This document shows, in pieces, positions 8,082 through 16,842 of a stretch of 35,812 bases of DNA. The stretch is from Acidobacteriota bacterium (GTDB lineage Bacteria > Acidobacteriota > Terriglobia > Terriglobales > Acidobacteriaceae). Below the pieces are notes generated by a model. The model did no database searches. It had not been told where the DNA came from and was given only the letters and a program-made list of their open reading frames with translations. Made by a program: the position numbers and the translations under genes. The stretch covers positions 1 to 35,812 of the forward strand of contig JAJZVZ010000034.1 of the NCBI GenBank assembly GCA_021846945.1. The letters run 5' to 3'. The stretch's first letter is position 1. Every line of letters starts with the position of its first letter.

Positions 8082-9470
8082 ATGCAGAGAACCGATCTGG
8101 CATTTGCCTGTACAATGAACGAGATGACAACCGCAACTGGCAGCAAACTGATTGAGCTAAAACGCAAAATGGAAACCCGCGAAGCCCGCATCGGAATCAT
8201 TGGGATGGGCTATGTGGGGTTGCCGCTGGTGCTGCTGTTCAGTGGCGAGCGCTTCCGCGTGACCGGATTTGATATTGCCAAAGATAAGGTGAAAACCCTG
8301 AACGAGGGCGGATCGTACATCGTGCGCATCCTCCCTGATGCGATTCAAAAGGCGCAGAAAACGGGCTTCCGCGCCACGGCGGACTATGCCGAGATCGAGC
8401 AAATGGATGCGGTGATCATCTGTGTGCCCACGCCGCTCGACGAACACCACGAGCCTGACCTGAGCTACGTCACGGAGACGGTCAAATCGATTGCACCCCA
8501 TATCCATGATGGCCAGCTGATCGTGCTGGAAAGCACCACCTATCCGGGCACGACCGAAGAGATCGTGGCTCCGCTGCTCGAAAGCGGCAACCCGCGCGGC
8601 CTGAAGATCGCGCGCGCCGGCGACGAGACCGGAGTGCATCTGGCCTTTTCGCCGGAACGTGAAGATCCCGGCAACGATACTGTGGCGCGCCACGACATTC
8701 CCAAAGTTGTGGGCGGCTGCGGCCACGTCTCCGCGGAGTTGGCCGCGGCCATGTACGGCACAATCTTCCGGCGCGTGGTGCGCGTCAGCAGCCCGGCCGT
8801 GGCCGAGATGACCAAGCTGCTCGAAAATATCTACCGCTGCGTCAATATCGCGCTGGTCAACGAACTCAAGCAGTTGTCCATGAAAATGGGCATTGACATT
8901 CACGAAGTCATCGAAGCCGCCAAGACAAAGCCCTTCGGCTTCCAGGCCTTCTATCCGGGTCCCGGCCTGGGCGGTCACTGCATTCCCATTGACCCGTTCT
9001 ATCTCTCATGGAAAGCGCGCGAGTACGATTTCCGCACCCGTTTTATCGAATTGGCCGGCGAAGTCAATACGGCCATGCCTTATTTCGTGATTGAGCAGAT
9101 CGCCAAGGGCCTGAATACGCACGCGAAGCCGGTCAATGGAGCCAAGATTCTCGTCCTGGGGCTGGCTTATAAGCGCGACATCGATGACCTGCGCGAGTCG
9201 CCTTCGCTCACAATCATCGAATTGCTCCGGGACAAGGGCGCGATCGTTGCGTACAACGACCCATATTTTCCCACCGTGGGCCAGGGCCGCCACTACGCGC
9301 TCAATATGACCAACACGCCGCTCGAAAACCTGGGCCAGTATGATGCCGTCGTCATCGTCACAGACCACTCCAGCTACAACTACCGCGAAATCGTCGAGCA
9401 GTCGCAGCTCGTCGTGGACACGCGCAACGCAACCAAGGGTATTGACTCGCTGAAGATCGTGCGCTGCTGA
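8082..9470 (+). CDS. Nucleotide-sugar (UDP-GlcNAc-type) 6-dehydrogenase
   Basis: An NAD-dependent dehydrogenase that oxidises C6 of a UDP-hexose or UDP-HexNAc to the uronic acid in two steps. Seen in order: the Rossmann motif GMGYVGLPL, CVPTPLDE, STTYPGTTEE, the catalytic Cys in GGHCIPIDPFYLSWK (about residue 300), and GLAYKRDIDDLRESPS in the C-terminal UDP-binding domain. These match the WbpA/WbpO/TviB group better than plain UDP-glucose dehydrogenase. The start is uncertain: ATG codons at 8082, 8115 and 8124 are all in frame and none has a clear ribosome site; the 8124 start best fits the usual length. It is divergently transcribed from the epimerase, and the pair could yield UDP-GalNAcA for capsule or O-antigen. 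Confidence 0.9.
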   Translation: MQRTDLAFACTMNEMTTATGSKLIELKRKMETREARIGIIGMGYVGLPLVLLFSGERFRVTGFDIAKDKVKTLNEGGSYIVRILPDAIQKAQKTGFRATADYAEIEQMDAVIICVPTPLDEHHEPDLSYVTETVKSIAPHIHDGQLIVLESTTYPGTTEEIVAPLLESGNPRGLKIARAGDETGVHLAFSPEREDPGNDTVARHDIPKVVGGCGHVSAELAAAMYGTIFRRVVRVSSPAVAEMTKLLENIYRCVNIALVNELKQLSMKMGIDIHEVIEAAKTKPFGFQAFYPGPGLGGHCIPIDPFYLSWKAREYDFRTRFIELAGEVNTAMPYFVIEQIAKGLNTHAKPVNGAKILVLGLAYKRDIDDLRESPSLTIIELLRDKGAIVAYNDPYFPTVGQGRHYALNMTNTPLENLGQYDAVVIVTDHSSYNYREIVEQSQLVVDTRNATKGIDSLKIVRC

Positions 9471-9561
9471 ATCACTAACGCCGCCGTTTCGGGAAGGCGT
9501 CAGCGAGAGGCACGAAACAGAATCGCGTTTGAGTTCGTCGTTTCTTGTGGGGCGTTCGCTT

Positions 9562-11448
9562 ATGATCTCCCTTTATCCCACTCCGGCCGAGCCGCAGCAC
9601 TTCTCCATTAGCGAAGAATTGCTCTTTGCCATCCTGGCCGTGCTCTCGATCTACGCCTTCTGGCGGCGCTTCAGCCCCATCCTCGACCGGATTCTCAAAT
9701 CGAAAAAGGATCCTGACTTTCACCTCAAGCCTATCGGCAAGCGCATCCGTGACTTCCTTTGGGAGGTGCTCTGCCAGGCCAAAGTCATCCGCCAGCGCCC
9801 GCTGCCGGGCCTCGCGCATGCCTTCGTCTTCTGGGCCTTCTGTGCTTTTCTCCTGGTCTCGCTCAACCATTGCGCCACATTGTTCGGCGCGGGTTTTCTC
9901 AACCCCGCCGGCGATCTCGGACGCCTTTATTTCTACCTTGCTGCAATCTTCGCCCTGGCCTGCGCCATCGGCATCGCCGGCCTGTTTGCGCGCCGTTTTC
10001 TGGTGCGCCCGCGGTGGCTGGGCGAAAAGCTCTCCTGGGAGTCCGGCCTGATTGCCCTGCTCATCTTCATCCTGATGGTCACCTACCTGGCCGCGTTCTT
10101 CATTCCGGATACAAGCCCGGCGGCGCACGCTCTGTGGTGGACGCACACCCTCACGCTGCTGGCCTTTCTGCCTGTCATTCCCCATACCAAGCACCTGCAT
10201 CTTGTTCTGAGCCCCGTCACCGTCTTTCTCTCGCGCGGCAGCTTCAGCCGAATTCCGCCCCTCGCAGGCGATGAAGATTTCGGCCTGGTCGCCGGCGGCG
10301 ATCTTACGCAGATCGTCAGTCTTCAGGCCTACTCCTGCGTGGAGTGCGGCCGCTGCACCGAGCACTGCCCTGCCAATAACACCGGCAAGCTGCTCAACCC
10401 GAAAGAGATTGTTCTTGGACTGCGCGGCTACCTGAACGAGTACGGCCCGGCATCGGAGCAGCCCCTGCTCGGCAAATACAACGCGCAGGAAGCCGTCTTC
10501 CAGTGCACCACCTGCGGAGCGTGCGAGTTCCAGTGCCCGGTGGGCATCGAACACGTGCCGATCCTCGTCGGACTGCGCCGCGGCGCGGTCAACACTGGCG
10601 CGTGGGAAGACGAACACGGCGGCAAGCTTTTTCTCGCTCTCGAACGCGGCAGCAACGCCCTGGGCCTGAGCACGGCCGAGCGCGACAGGTTCATCGAGAA
10701 GAATGCGCTGCCCATCTTCGACGGATCGCAGGAGTATTGCCTGTGGCTTGGCTGCATGGGCGCCTACGATCCCAAGGGACGCGAGATTGTTCTGGATCTG
10801 GTCCGCGTCTTGAATCACCTGGGGACCAGCTACGGCGTGCTGCGCAAGGAGAAATGTACGGGCGACCCGGTCCGCCGCCTCGGCAATGACCTGCTCTTCC
10901 AGCAACTGGCCGAATCGAACCTCGACGCGCTGGCGCAGAACAAGGTCAAAAAGATGATTTCAATCTGTCCCCATTGTGTCCGCACAATCCAGGAGGATTG
11001 GAAGGAATACGGCCAGCCTCCAGCAATCGAGCACCACAGCGAGTTTCTCTCCCGCCATCTAAGCCAGCTACAGCCTGCCCAAAACAAGCAGAAAATCGTC
11101 TTCCACGATCCCTGCTATTTAGGCCGCTACCGCAATGTCTACGACGAACCGCGCTCCGTGGCCGCGCTGGCTGGTCAGCTTGTCGAGGCTCCGCGCTCGC
11201 GCGAGCGCAGCTTCTGTTGTGGAGCCGGCGGCGGCCTCGCCTTTCTCGGCGAAGAGACCGGCGAGCGCGTGAGCCACAAGCGCGCCGCCGAACTGGCCGC
11301 CACAGGGGCCGAGGTGATCGCCGCAGGATGCCCCTTCTGCAATACCATGTTCCGTGATGCCCTGGCGGCCAGAGGCGATGGCGCGCCGCAGCTCGTGGAC
11401 ATTGCTCAATTGGCCGCTCGCGGACTGCCGCGCAGCGGCGCCAGCTAA
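9562..11448 (+). CDS. Membrane-bound Fe-S oxidoreductase with CCG domains, ETF-linked (EMO-like)
   Basis: A membrane Fe-S protein of about 628 residues that probably passes electrons from reduced electron-transfer flavoprotein to menaquinone. The N-terminal 220 residues hold several hydrophobic helices like a NarI-type cytochrome b module. Two 4Fe-4S motifs follow (CVECGRCTEHCP near 259-269 and CTTCGACEFQCP near 315-325). Two cysteine-rich CCG domains come next, with CLWLGC, ICPHC, FCCGAGGG and GCPFC, as in heterodisulfide reductase HdrB/HdrD. The ATG at 9562 has GTGGGG upstream; a TTG at 9529 is the only longer option. It is followed after 21 bp by etfB and etfA, which matches the layout described for ETF:menaquinone oxidoreductases (EMO) in other bacteria. 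The quinone partner is inferred. Confidence 0.85.
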   Translation: MISLYPTPAEPQHFSISEELLFAILAVLSIYAFWRRFSPILDRILKSKKDPDFHLKPIGKRIRDFLWEVLCQAKVIRQRPLPGLAHAFVFWAFCAFLLVSLNHCATLFGAGFLNPAGDLGRLYFYLAAIFALACAIGIAGLFARRFLVRPRWLGEKLSWESGLIALLIFILMVTYLAAFFIPDTSPAAHALWWTHTLTLLAFLPVIPHTKHLHLVLSPVTVFLSRGSFSRIPPLAGDEDFGLVAGGDLTQIVSLQAYSCVECGRCTEHCPANNTGKLLNPKEIVLGLRGYLNEYGPASEQPLLGKYNAQEAVFQCTTCGACEFQCPVGIEHVPILVGLRRGAVNTGAWEDEHGGKLFLALERGSNALGLSTAERDRFIEKNALPIFDGSQEYCLWLGCMGAYDPKGREIVLDLVRVLNHLGTSYGVLRKEKCTGDPVRRLGNDLLFQQLAESNLDALAQNKVKKMISICPHCVRTIQEDWKEYGQPPAIEHHSEFLSRHLSQLQPAQNKQKIVFHDPCYLGRYRNVYDEPRSVAALAGQLVEAPRSRERSFCCGAGGGLAFLGEETGERVSHKRAAELAATGAEVIAAGCPFCNTMFRDALAARGDGAPQLVDIAQLAARGLPRSGAS

Positions 11449-11469
11449 GATCAACCGGAGACCTCAAGC

Positions 11470-12240
11470 ATGAAGATTCTTGTCGCCATCAAGCAGGTTC
11501 CCGAGCGCGATGCGCCGGTGCGCATCGGCGCGTCCGGCAAATGGATTGAAGAGGCGGACCTGCAATTCGCGCTCAATGAACCGGACGCCTACGCGCTGGA
11601 AGAAGCGCTGCAGCTCAAGGACAAGCACGGCGGCGAAGTGGTCGCGGTGAGTGCCGGGCCGGAGCGCGTGGGCTCTACGCTTCGTGAAGCCCTGGCCAAA
11701 GGCGCCGACCGCGCCATCCACATCGTCTGTGACGACCTGGGCGAGCGCGACGCTCTCGGCGTGGCGCGTCTGCTGGCCGGCGCTATCAAGCCCGAAGATC
11801 CCGACCTCGTGCTCACCGGCTTGCAGTCGGAAGACCTCGGCCATGGCCAGACCGGCGTTATCGTTGCCGAGCTCCTCGGGCTGCCGCATGCCACGTTGAT
11901 CCTGCACGTGGAAAAAACCGAAACCGGCATCAAAGCAAAGCGCGAAATGGAGGAGGGCTGGTTTCAGTTCATCGAAACGTCCACGCCCGCCGTGCTCACC
12001 ATGCAATCCGGCGGCAACAAGCTGCGCTACGCCACTCTGATGGGCATCAAGCGCGCCAAGACGAAAGAGATGCGCCAGATAGCTGCCGCGGAACTCGGCG
12101 CGGACGCCACGCCAACCGCAGTGTTGGAAAGTATCGTGTTGCCGCAGAAGAAGAAATCCACGCAGATGCTGTCCGGTTCGCCTAAAGAAGCCGCGGCGGC
12201 GCTTGTCGAAAAACTCAAAGCGGAGGCGCGTGTCCTATGA
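11470..12240 (+). CDS. etfB: Electron transfer flavoprotein, beta subunit
   Basis: The 256-residue beta subunit of ETF, a soluble heterodimer that collects electrons from acyl-CoA and other flavin dehydrogenases. The start KILVAIKQVPERDAP is characteristic. It is followed by the ALNEPDAYALEEALQLK block, the AMP-binding region around GLQSEDLGHGQTG, and the recognition-loop region near MQSGGNKLRYATLMGIKRAK. GGAG lies upstream of the ATG. The stop overlaps the start of etfA by ATGA, so the two subunits are translationally coupled. With the membrane Fe-S protein immediately upstream, the unit forms a short electron path from fatty acid or amino acid oxidation to the quinone pool. No acyl-CoA dehydrogenase gene is in the window. 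Confidence 0.95.
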   Translation: MKILVAIKQVPERDAPVRIGASGKWIEEADLQFALNEPDAYALEEALQLKDKHGGEVVAVSAGPERVGSTLREALAKGADRAIHIVCDDLGERDALGVARLLAGAIKPEDPDLVLTGLQSEDLGHGQTGVIVAELLGLPHATLILHVEKTETGIKAKREMEEGWFQFIETSTPAVLTMQSGGNKLRYATLMGIKRAKTKEMRQIAAAELGADATPTAVLESIVLPQKKKSTQMLSGSPKEAAAALVEKLKAEARVL

Positions 12241-13205
12241 GCGGTGTCCTTGTAATTTGTGAAGAGCGCGCGGGCCGCATTGGCCGCACCAGTTGGGAAG
12301 CGCTCACGGCCGGGCAGCGGCTCAATGATGCCGTCACCGCGGTCGTCATCGGAGCGCAAACGGAGTCTCTCGCCGCGGAGGTCGCAGCCAGGCCGCTCGG
12401 TAAGGTCATTCGCGTCGAGCACACGCTGCTCGCCCCGTACACGGGCGATGGCTTTACCCTTGCCCTCGAACAGCTCATTCGCGCCGAGAAGCCGGACTAT
12501 GTGGTTTTTCCACATACTTACCAGGTACGCGACTACGCACCAGCGCTGGCCGCGCGGTTCGGCCAGTCGCTGATCGGCGACGTAATTGGCATGGCCGAAG
12601 GCCCCGTCTTCGCTCGCCAGCTCATGCAAGGCCGCTTGCATGGCCAGTATCGGCCCTCCGGTAACGGCCCCTGCTTCCTTTCCGTGCAGGCCGGAGCATT
12701 CCCTGCCGAGGCAGCGGGCGCTGCTGCCGGCGCGGCTTCGCCTGCCATCTCGAACTTCGCGCCCACGCTCGATGCCGCCCAGATCCGCACCCGGCCCGGC
12801 GAGCCCTTCCGCGAGTCCGCACAGACCGTCGATCTTGGCTCAGCGCAGCGCATTGTGAGCGTAGGCCGCGGCATCAAAGACGCCGCCAATCTCCCGCTCG
12901 TCCAGGATCTGGCCGCGGCGCTCGGCGCCGAGCTGGCTGCCTCGCGGCCGATCTGCGATGCGGGCTGGCTGCCTATGGAGCGGCAGGTGGGCAGCTCCGG
13001 CCAGACCGTGGCGCCCAGGCTTTACGTGGCCGTCGGCATCTCCGGAGCCATCCAGCATCTGGTCGGCATGAAAGGTTCGCAGTGCATCGTCGCCATCAAC
13101 AAGGATGTTGAAGCGCCCATCTTCGAGGTTGCCGACTATGGCATCAGCGGCGACCTGTTTGAAGTGGTTCCAGCGCTCACCGAGGCGCTGAAGGCAGCTC
13201 AGTAG
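12237..13205 (+). CDS. etfA: Electron transfer flavoprotein, alpha subunit
   Basis: The 322-residue alpha subunit of ETF, which carries the redox-active FAD. The N-terminal half has the usual alpha/beta fold. The C-terminal FAD-binding region is complete: VGRGIKD, the GSSGQTV phosphate-binding loop, [14 protein letters not shown], and [20 protein letters not shown]. The ATG at 12237 overlaps the etfB stop (ATGA). An Ala-rich linker around residues 155-165 separates the domains. It is expected to be co-expressed with etfB and the upstream Fe-S oxidoreductase. The gap of 27 bp to the next gene leaves read-through possible. Confidence 0.95.
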   Translation: MSGVLVICEERAGRIGRTSWEALTAGQRLNDAVTAVVIGAQTESLAAEVAARPLGKVIRVEHTLLAPYTGDGFTLALEQLIRAEKPDYVVFPHTYQVRDYAPALAARFGQSLIGDVIGMAEGPVFARQLMQGRLHGQYRPSGNGPCFLSVQAGAFPAEAAGAAAGAASPAISNFAPTLDAAQIRTRPGEPFRESAQTVDLGSAQRIVSVGRGIKDAANLPLVQDLAAALGAELAASRPICDAGWLPMERQVGSSGQTVAPRLYVAVGISGAIQHLVGMKGSQCIVAINKDVEAPIFEVADYGISGDLFEVVPALTEALKAAQ

Positions 13206-13232
13206 CACGCCTGCGCCCGGTACACTGGATTT

Positions 13233-14123
13233 ATGCACCCTCCGGTTCGACTTGTGGCGATCGACATGGACGGAACCCTGCTGCCAAGCTTTTCGCAGAC
13301 GATGAGCCAACGCAACGCCAGGGCCCTGAAGGCCGCGCAACAGGCTGGAATCACGGTTGCCATCGCCACCGGACGGCGCACTGCCTATACGGAGCCCCTG
13401 CTCAAGGGGCTGAATCTTCGAGCGGATACGCCCCTCATTACGTCGAATGGTGCAGTGATACGAACTTTGGACGGCGACTCGATCGACCGTTCTCATCTGC
13501 CCGCACCGGTGGCGCGTGTTTTGTGCGGATTGCTGAGACCGTTCGGGACTGTCGTTTTTACCTTCGACCGGCCGGGGCACGGCGAACTGGTACTGGAGAA
13601 CCTGGAGCAGGCCAACGGACGCATCGCATTGTGGGTGGAAGCCAACCGCAACGCCATCGAGGTCGTTCGTCCTCTGGAGCAGGCGCTCATGGACGGCGAA
13701 GACCCGATCCAGGGCATGGTGGCCGGAGGGATCGGCAGGATGAGAGAGGCGGAAAAGGCTCTTAAGGCAAGCGAATGGAGCAGCCGCTGCGAGTGCGTGC
13801 GGACCGAGTACCCGGCGCGCGATCTGGCCATTCTTGACATTCTGCCGCCCGGCATCTCAAAGGGCTGGGCGCTCAGAAAGCTCGCCGGCAGGATGGGTGT
13901 GGATCGCAAGGAGACGATGGCCATCGGTGACAACTGGAATGACGTGGAGATGCTGGAGTGGGCCGGCCAGAGCGTGGTGATGGGCAATGCAGCCACGGAG
14001 CTGCGCACCATGGCCAAAACGCGCGGCTGGAAACAGGCCCCGCCCAATGACCAGGACGGGGTAGCGGTGGTGCTGGAAGCGGTCCTGACGCGTCGCAGCA
14101 GACCCTCTCCGGCCCAGCTTTGA
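13233..14123 (+). CDS. Cof-type HAD-superfamily phosphatase (HAD-IIB)
   Basis: A 296-residue cytoplasmic phosphatase of the Cof/HAD-IIB subfamily, enzymes that act on small phosphorylated metabolites such as sugar phosphates or flavin mononucleotide. HAD motif I is AIDMDGTLL, with the nucleophile and acid/base Asp at about residues 11 and 13. Motif II is in IATGRR, and motif IV is GDNWNDVEML near residue 230, followed by the usual VVMGNA. The Lys of motif III is expected in the KGWALRKL segment. All catalytic elements look intact. Substrate cannot be told from sequence. It lies between the etf unit and a lytic transglycosylase, all on the same strand with small gaps. Confidence 0.9.
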   Translation: MHPPVRLVAIDMDGTLLPSFSQTMSQRNARALKAAQQAGITVAIATGRRTAYTEPLLKGLNLRADTPLITSNGAVIRTLDGDSIDRSHLPAPVARVLCGLLRPFGTVVFTFDRPGHGELVLENLEQANGRIALWVEANRNAIEVVRPLEQALMDGEDPIQGMVAGGIGRMREAEKALKASEWSSRCECVRTEYPARDLAILDILPPGISKGWALRKLAGRMGVDRKETMAIGDNWNDVEMLEWAGQSVVMGNAATELRTMAKTRGWKQAPPNDQDGVAVVLEAVLTRRSRPSPAQL

Positions 14124-14147
14124 CGGGATAACGATGGACGAGCGCAG

Positions 14148-14903
14148 ATGTATTTGAAGTTTTCTCTCACGATCGTAACTGTGGCAGCGCTGGCGAGCCT
14201 TGCTTTGCCGGCGCGGGCGGTCGAGCGCGTGACCTTGCGGAACGGCTTTGCCATGACCTGCGATCATTACGCCGAGGTCCACGGCCACATGCGCCTCTAC
14301 CTGAGCGCAGGAGAGGACAACTACATCGACATCTCTCCGCAGGACATTGCCGAGGTGCAGCCGGTTCCCGACCCGCCCGCGCCGCGCGCGCCTGTCACCG
14401 CCGCGCCAACTGCAGCCGCGGCGCCCCCCGCCAGCAATGCCAAACTCAATCCCGCGGATCTTAACGAAATCCTGGCCAGAGCCGGCCGTGAGCACAATCT
14501 GGACGTGGACCTGCTCGCCAGCGTGGTGAAGGCGGAGAGCGGCGGCAATGCCCGCGCCGTAAGCCCCGCCGGAGCCCAGGGACTCATGCAGCTCATGCCC
14601 GGAACCGCCGCCGAGCTGGGTGTAAAGAACACCTTCATGCCTGACCAGAATGTGCTTGGCGGCTCAGCTTATCTTGATGAGATGCTTACCCGGTACCGCG
14701 ACAATCTCGCGCTGGCTCTGGCGGCCTACAACGCCGGCCCTGAAGCAGTAGACCGCTACCATGGCATTCCGCCCTACGCGGAGACACGCACCTACGTGGC
14801 ACGCGTCATTCACGAGTTCAATCGCCGTGTGCTGGCGCGCGAGGCGCAGGCCCGCCGCGCATCCATCTCGGCGGGCTCCCGGCGGAAAAGCCTTGCTCCC
14901 TGA
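14148..14903 (+). CDS. Secreted lytic murein transglycosylase (SLT domain)
   Basis: A 251-residue exported enzyme that should cleave peptidoglycan glycan strands to form 1,6-anhydro products. It has a signal peptide (residues 1-24, ending PARA), a short N-terminal region of about 45 residues, a Pro/Ala-rich linker (about 73-97), and an SLT domain. The catalytic Glu is in KAESGGN (about residue 130), followed by GAQGLMQLMPGTA and ALAAYNAGPEAV, all standard for family 1 SLT enzymes. The tail is basic. The N-terminal part looks like the short domain found ahead of SLT in other acidobacterial proteins but I cannot name it. It is 24 bp downstream of the HAD gene and far from the flagellar cluster, so a flagellar role is not indicated by position. 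Confidence 0.9.
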   Translation: MYLKFSLTIVTVAALASLALPARAVERVTLRNGFAMTCDHYAEVHGHMRLYLSAGEDNYIDISPQDIAEVQPVPDPPAPRAPVTAAPTAAAAPPASNAKLNPADLNEILARAGREHNLDVDLLASVVKAESGGNARAVSPAGAQGLMQLMPGTAAELGVKNTFMPDQNVLGGSAYLDEMLTRYRDNLALALAAYNAGPEAVDRYHGIPPYAETRTYVARVIHEFNRRVLAREAQARRASISAGSRRKSLAP

Positions 14904-14981
14904 AGCATTTTCCCCGTCAACGCGGTCAAGACCTTAACATAGATTGCAGATACTTAGGCCAGGCCGCGGAACGGAGAGCGC

Positions 14982-16049
14982 TTGAAAAGAAAACAGTTCA
15001 TCTTGACCCTGGTGGTCCTGGCAGCGCTGGTGGCGCTCGTTGTGTGGGGCCGCGACAGTATCCACTTCAATTTTGGCGTCTTTCGTTCCCAATTGGCGCT
15101 CGCGGATTGGCGCAGGATCGCCGTCGGCGTTGCCTGCATTTACCTCGGCTACGTCTTCCGTTCCGTGCGCTGGGCATTGCTGATCAAGCACAACAAGAAG
15201 GTGCCGCCACTCTCGCTTCTGAGTACTCAGGTGATCGGGTTTACCGCAGTGGCGCTGATCGGCCGCGTTGCTGATCTGGTGCGCCCGTACCTGGTCGCAA
15301 AGAAAGCCGATCTGCCGCTGAGCACTCAAATTGCGGTCTATATCGTCGAGCGGCTCTGCGATTTTGGCTCCATGGGCCTGATGTTCTCTGCCGCCATTCT
15401 CTTCGCGGCGCAGGGATCGCTGCCCCACCCTGAAATCGTAAGGAAGGCCGGAGGCTCGGCACTGGTGCTTACGCTCGGCGGAGGTCTCTTCCTGATTGTC
15501 GTGCGCCTCACCGGCAACGCGGTTGCCGTAGCGATGGAGCGCGCATTCGGGGTAGTTTCGAAGAAGCTGGGCCATGCCGTCGGGCAAAGGATTGGCGCCT
15601 TTCGCACCGGCCTGGACACCATGCGCACCTTCTCTGACTTTTGCGTCACCGCCGCGCTTTCGCTCGGCATGTGGTGCCTGATCTTTCTGGCTTATCTTGA
15701 GACGTCGCGGGCGTTCATCGCGAGCCCGCCGCTGGCGTCGATGACGCTGGCGAAATGCATGTTGCTGCTCGCCTTCAGCGGTGTGGCCAGTGTCTTTCAG
15801 CTTCCTGTTCTGGGATGGTTCACGCAGATCGGGGCGGTCGCCGCCGCCTTATCCGGCTTCTTTGGCGCTTCACCTGAGGCAGCTACGGCCTGCGCCGCCA
15901 CGCTGCTGCTGGTCACCTTCCTGAGCATCGTGCCCGTGGGCCTGATCTGGGCTCAGTTTGAACACGTAAACCTGCGCAAGGTGGCCGCGGAAAGCGAACA
16001 CGCCGGCGAAGAGCTTGCGGTTGCGGAGGCGGCGGAATCCACGGAGTGA
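14982..16049 (+). CDS. LPG-synthase-type transmembrane protein (flippase-like, UPF0104)
   Basis: An integral membrane protein of 355 residues in the lysylphosphatidylglycerol synthase transmembrane-domain family. Members lacking the soluble LPG synthase domain, like this one, are thought to move lipids or lipid-linked sugars across the membrane. About eight hydrophobic segments are visible, beginning with FILTLVVLAALVALVVW. The conserved block near YLGYVFRSVRWALL and the GRVADLVRPYLVA segment match the family. The start is a TTG at 14982 preceded by ACGGAGAG, the only start that has a ribosome site. The C-terminal 25 residues are acidic and soluble. Its neighbours do not reveal a substrate; the epimerase/dehydrogenase pair is 5 kb away. 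Confidence 0.85.
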   Translation: MKRKQFILTLVVLAALVALVVWGRDSIHFNFGVFRSQLALADWRRIAVGVACIYLGYVFRSVRWALLIKHNKKVPPLSLLSTQVIGFTAVALIGRVADLVRPYLVAKKADLPLSTQIAVYIVERLCDFGSMGLMFSAAILFAAQGSLPHPEIVRKAGGSALVLTLGGGLFLIVVRLTGNAVAVAMERAFGVVSKKLGHAVGQRIGAFRTGLDTMRTFSDFCVTAALSLGMWCLIFLAYLETSRAFIASPPLASMTLAKCMLLLAFSGVASVFQLPVLGWFTQIGAVAAALSGFFGASPEAATACAATLLLVTFLSIVPVGLIWAQFEHVNLRKVAAESEHAGEELAVAEAAESTE

Positions 16050-16074
16050 AAACAACATCGCGCCGATTCTCCCG

Positions 16075-16719
16075 TCATGAGTAACGGATCGTCTCCGGCC
16101 CCACGGCTCCGCCGGTCATCAGCATGCTCATCGCCTGTTCCATCGTCAGATTCGTTTCAAGCACGCGTGTAAGAGGCAGCACCTGCAGAAAGGCTGATGT
16201 AGGGTTAATGGCGTTGGGCACAAGCACGGCAGCCAGTTGCTCTCCGCTGGTCGAATCGGTCAGCGTGCGCGTCAGGAAGCCCACGCTCTTCTGGCCGGCG
16301 ATGGGAAAATCAATCAACACCACCCTTTGACTGGTCTCTTTCCGCGCCATCATGATGTCCAGCAGTTGGCGCACCGAGGTGTAAACCTTGGCCACAAACG
16401 GCAGGCGCTCAAGCACCGCCTCAAAGAGGCGAAAGGCCTGGCGGCCAATCACGAATGAAGTGATGCGGCCCACCACGTAGAGCAATAGCAGAGTAAGCAC
16501 AATCGCCAGCCCTGAATCCAGCCACGGCTGGTTGGGCTGCGCCCTGGGAAAATACGTGTCAAAGATCCGCACCAGCGGCATCCCCTCTTTGGCCAGCGTA
16601 CCCAGCACGAAGCTGAAGATCAGGTAGGTCACGAACAGTGGTCCGATAACAAGAACCCCTGCCAGAACATTGCTTTGCAGACTCCGAATCAGATGGCCCA
16701 AAACTCGTTTCACGCGCAT
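16075..16719 (-). CDS. DUF502 family membrane protein
   Basis: A 214-residue membrane protein of the DUF502 family, widespread in bacteria and plants (plant members are COV-like) but without a defined biochemical function. Two hydrophobic segments are clear (about residues 18-42 and 65-85), with the conserved GxLVIGPLFVTYLI beginning. The soluble part contains VYTSVRQLLD and VPNAINPTSAFLQVLP, both family hallmarks. It is convergent with the LPG-type membrane gene and divergent from the next small gene. The C-terminus is short. The start at 16719 gives the normal length. Confidence 0.88.
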   Translation of the reverse strand: MRVKRVLGHLIRSLQSNVLAGVLVIGPLFVTYLIFSFVLGTLAKEGMPLVRIFDTYFPRAQPNQPWLDSGLAIVLTLLLLYVVGRITSFVIGRQAFRLFEAVLERLPFVAKVYTSVRQLLDIMMARKETSQRVVLIDFPIAGQKSVGFLTRTLTDSTSGEQLAAVLVPNAINPTSAFLQVLPLTRVLETNLTMEQAMSMLMTGGAVGPETIRYS

Positions 16720-16842
16720 CTCCTCGCTACGAGGATACGCGACCGGATGGCGGTGCGCGCCCTTTCGTCATGGATTGCGGGCGCCTGGAAATGAGAGAAT
16801 CCGATCTACGGCGTTCCCATTTTTCAAAAACGAAGGACAGCC

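Noticed and set aside
8000..8200. N-terminal extension of the epimerase
   Set aside because: The frame is open, but the extension would overlap the divergent dehydrogenase gene and precede the NAD-binding motif by far more than in the family. The TTG at 7999 has a ribosome site.
9475..10905. 476-codon open frame on the minus strand
   Set aside because: Antisense to the Fe-S oxidoreductase, whose cysteine motifs are unambiguous.
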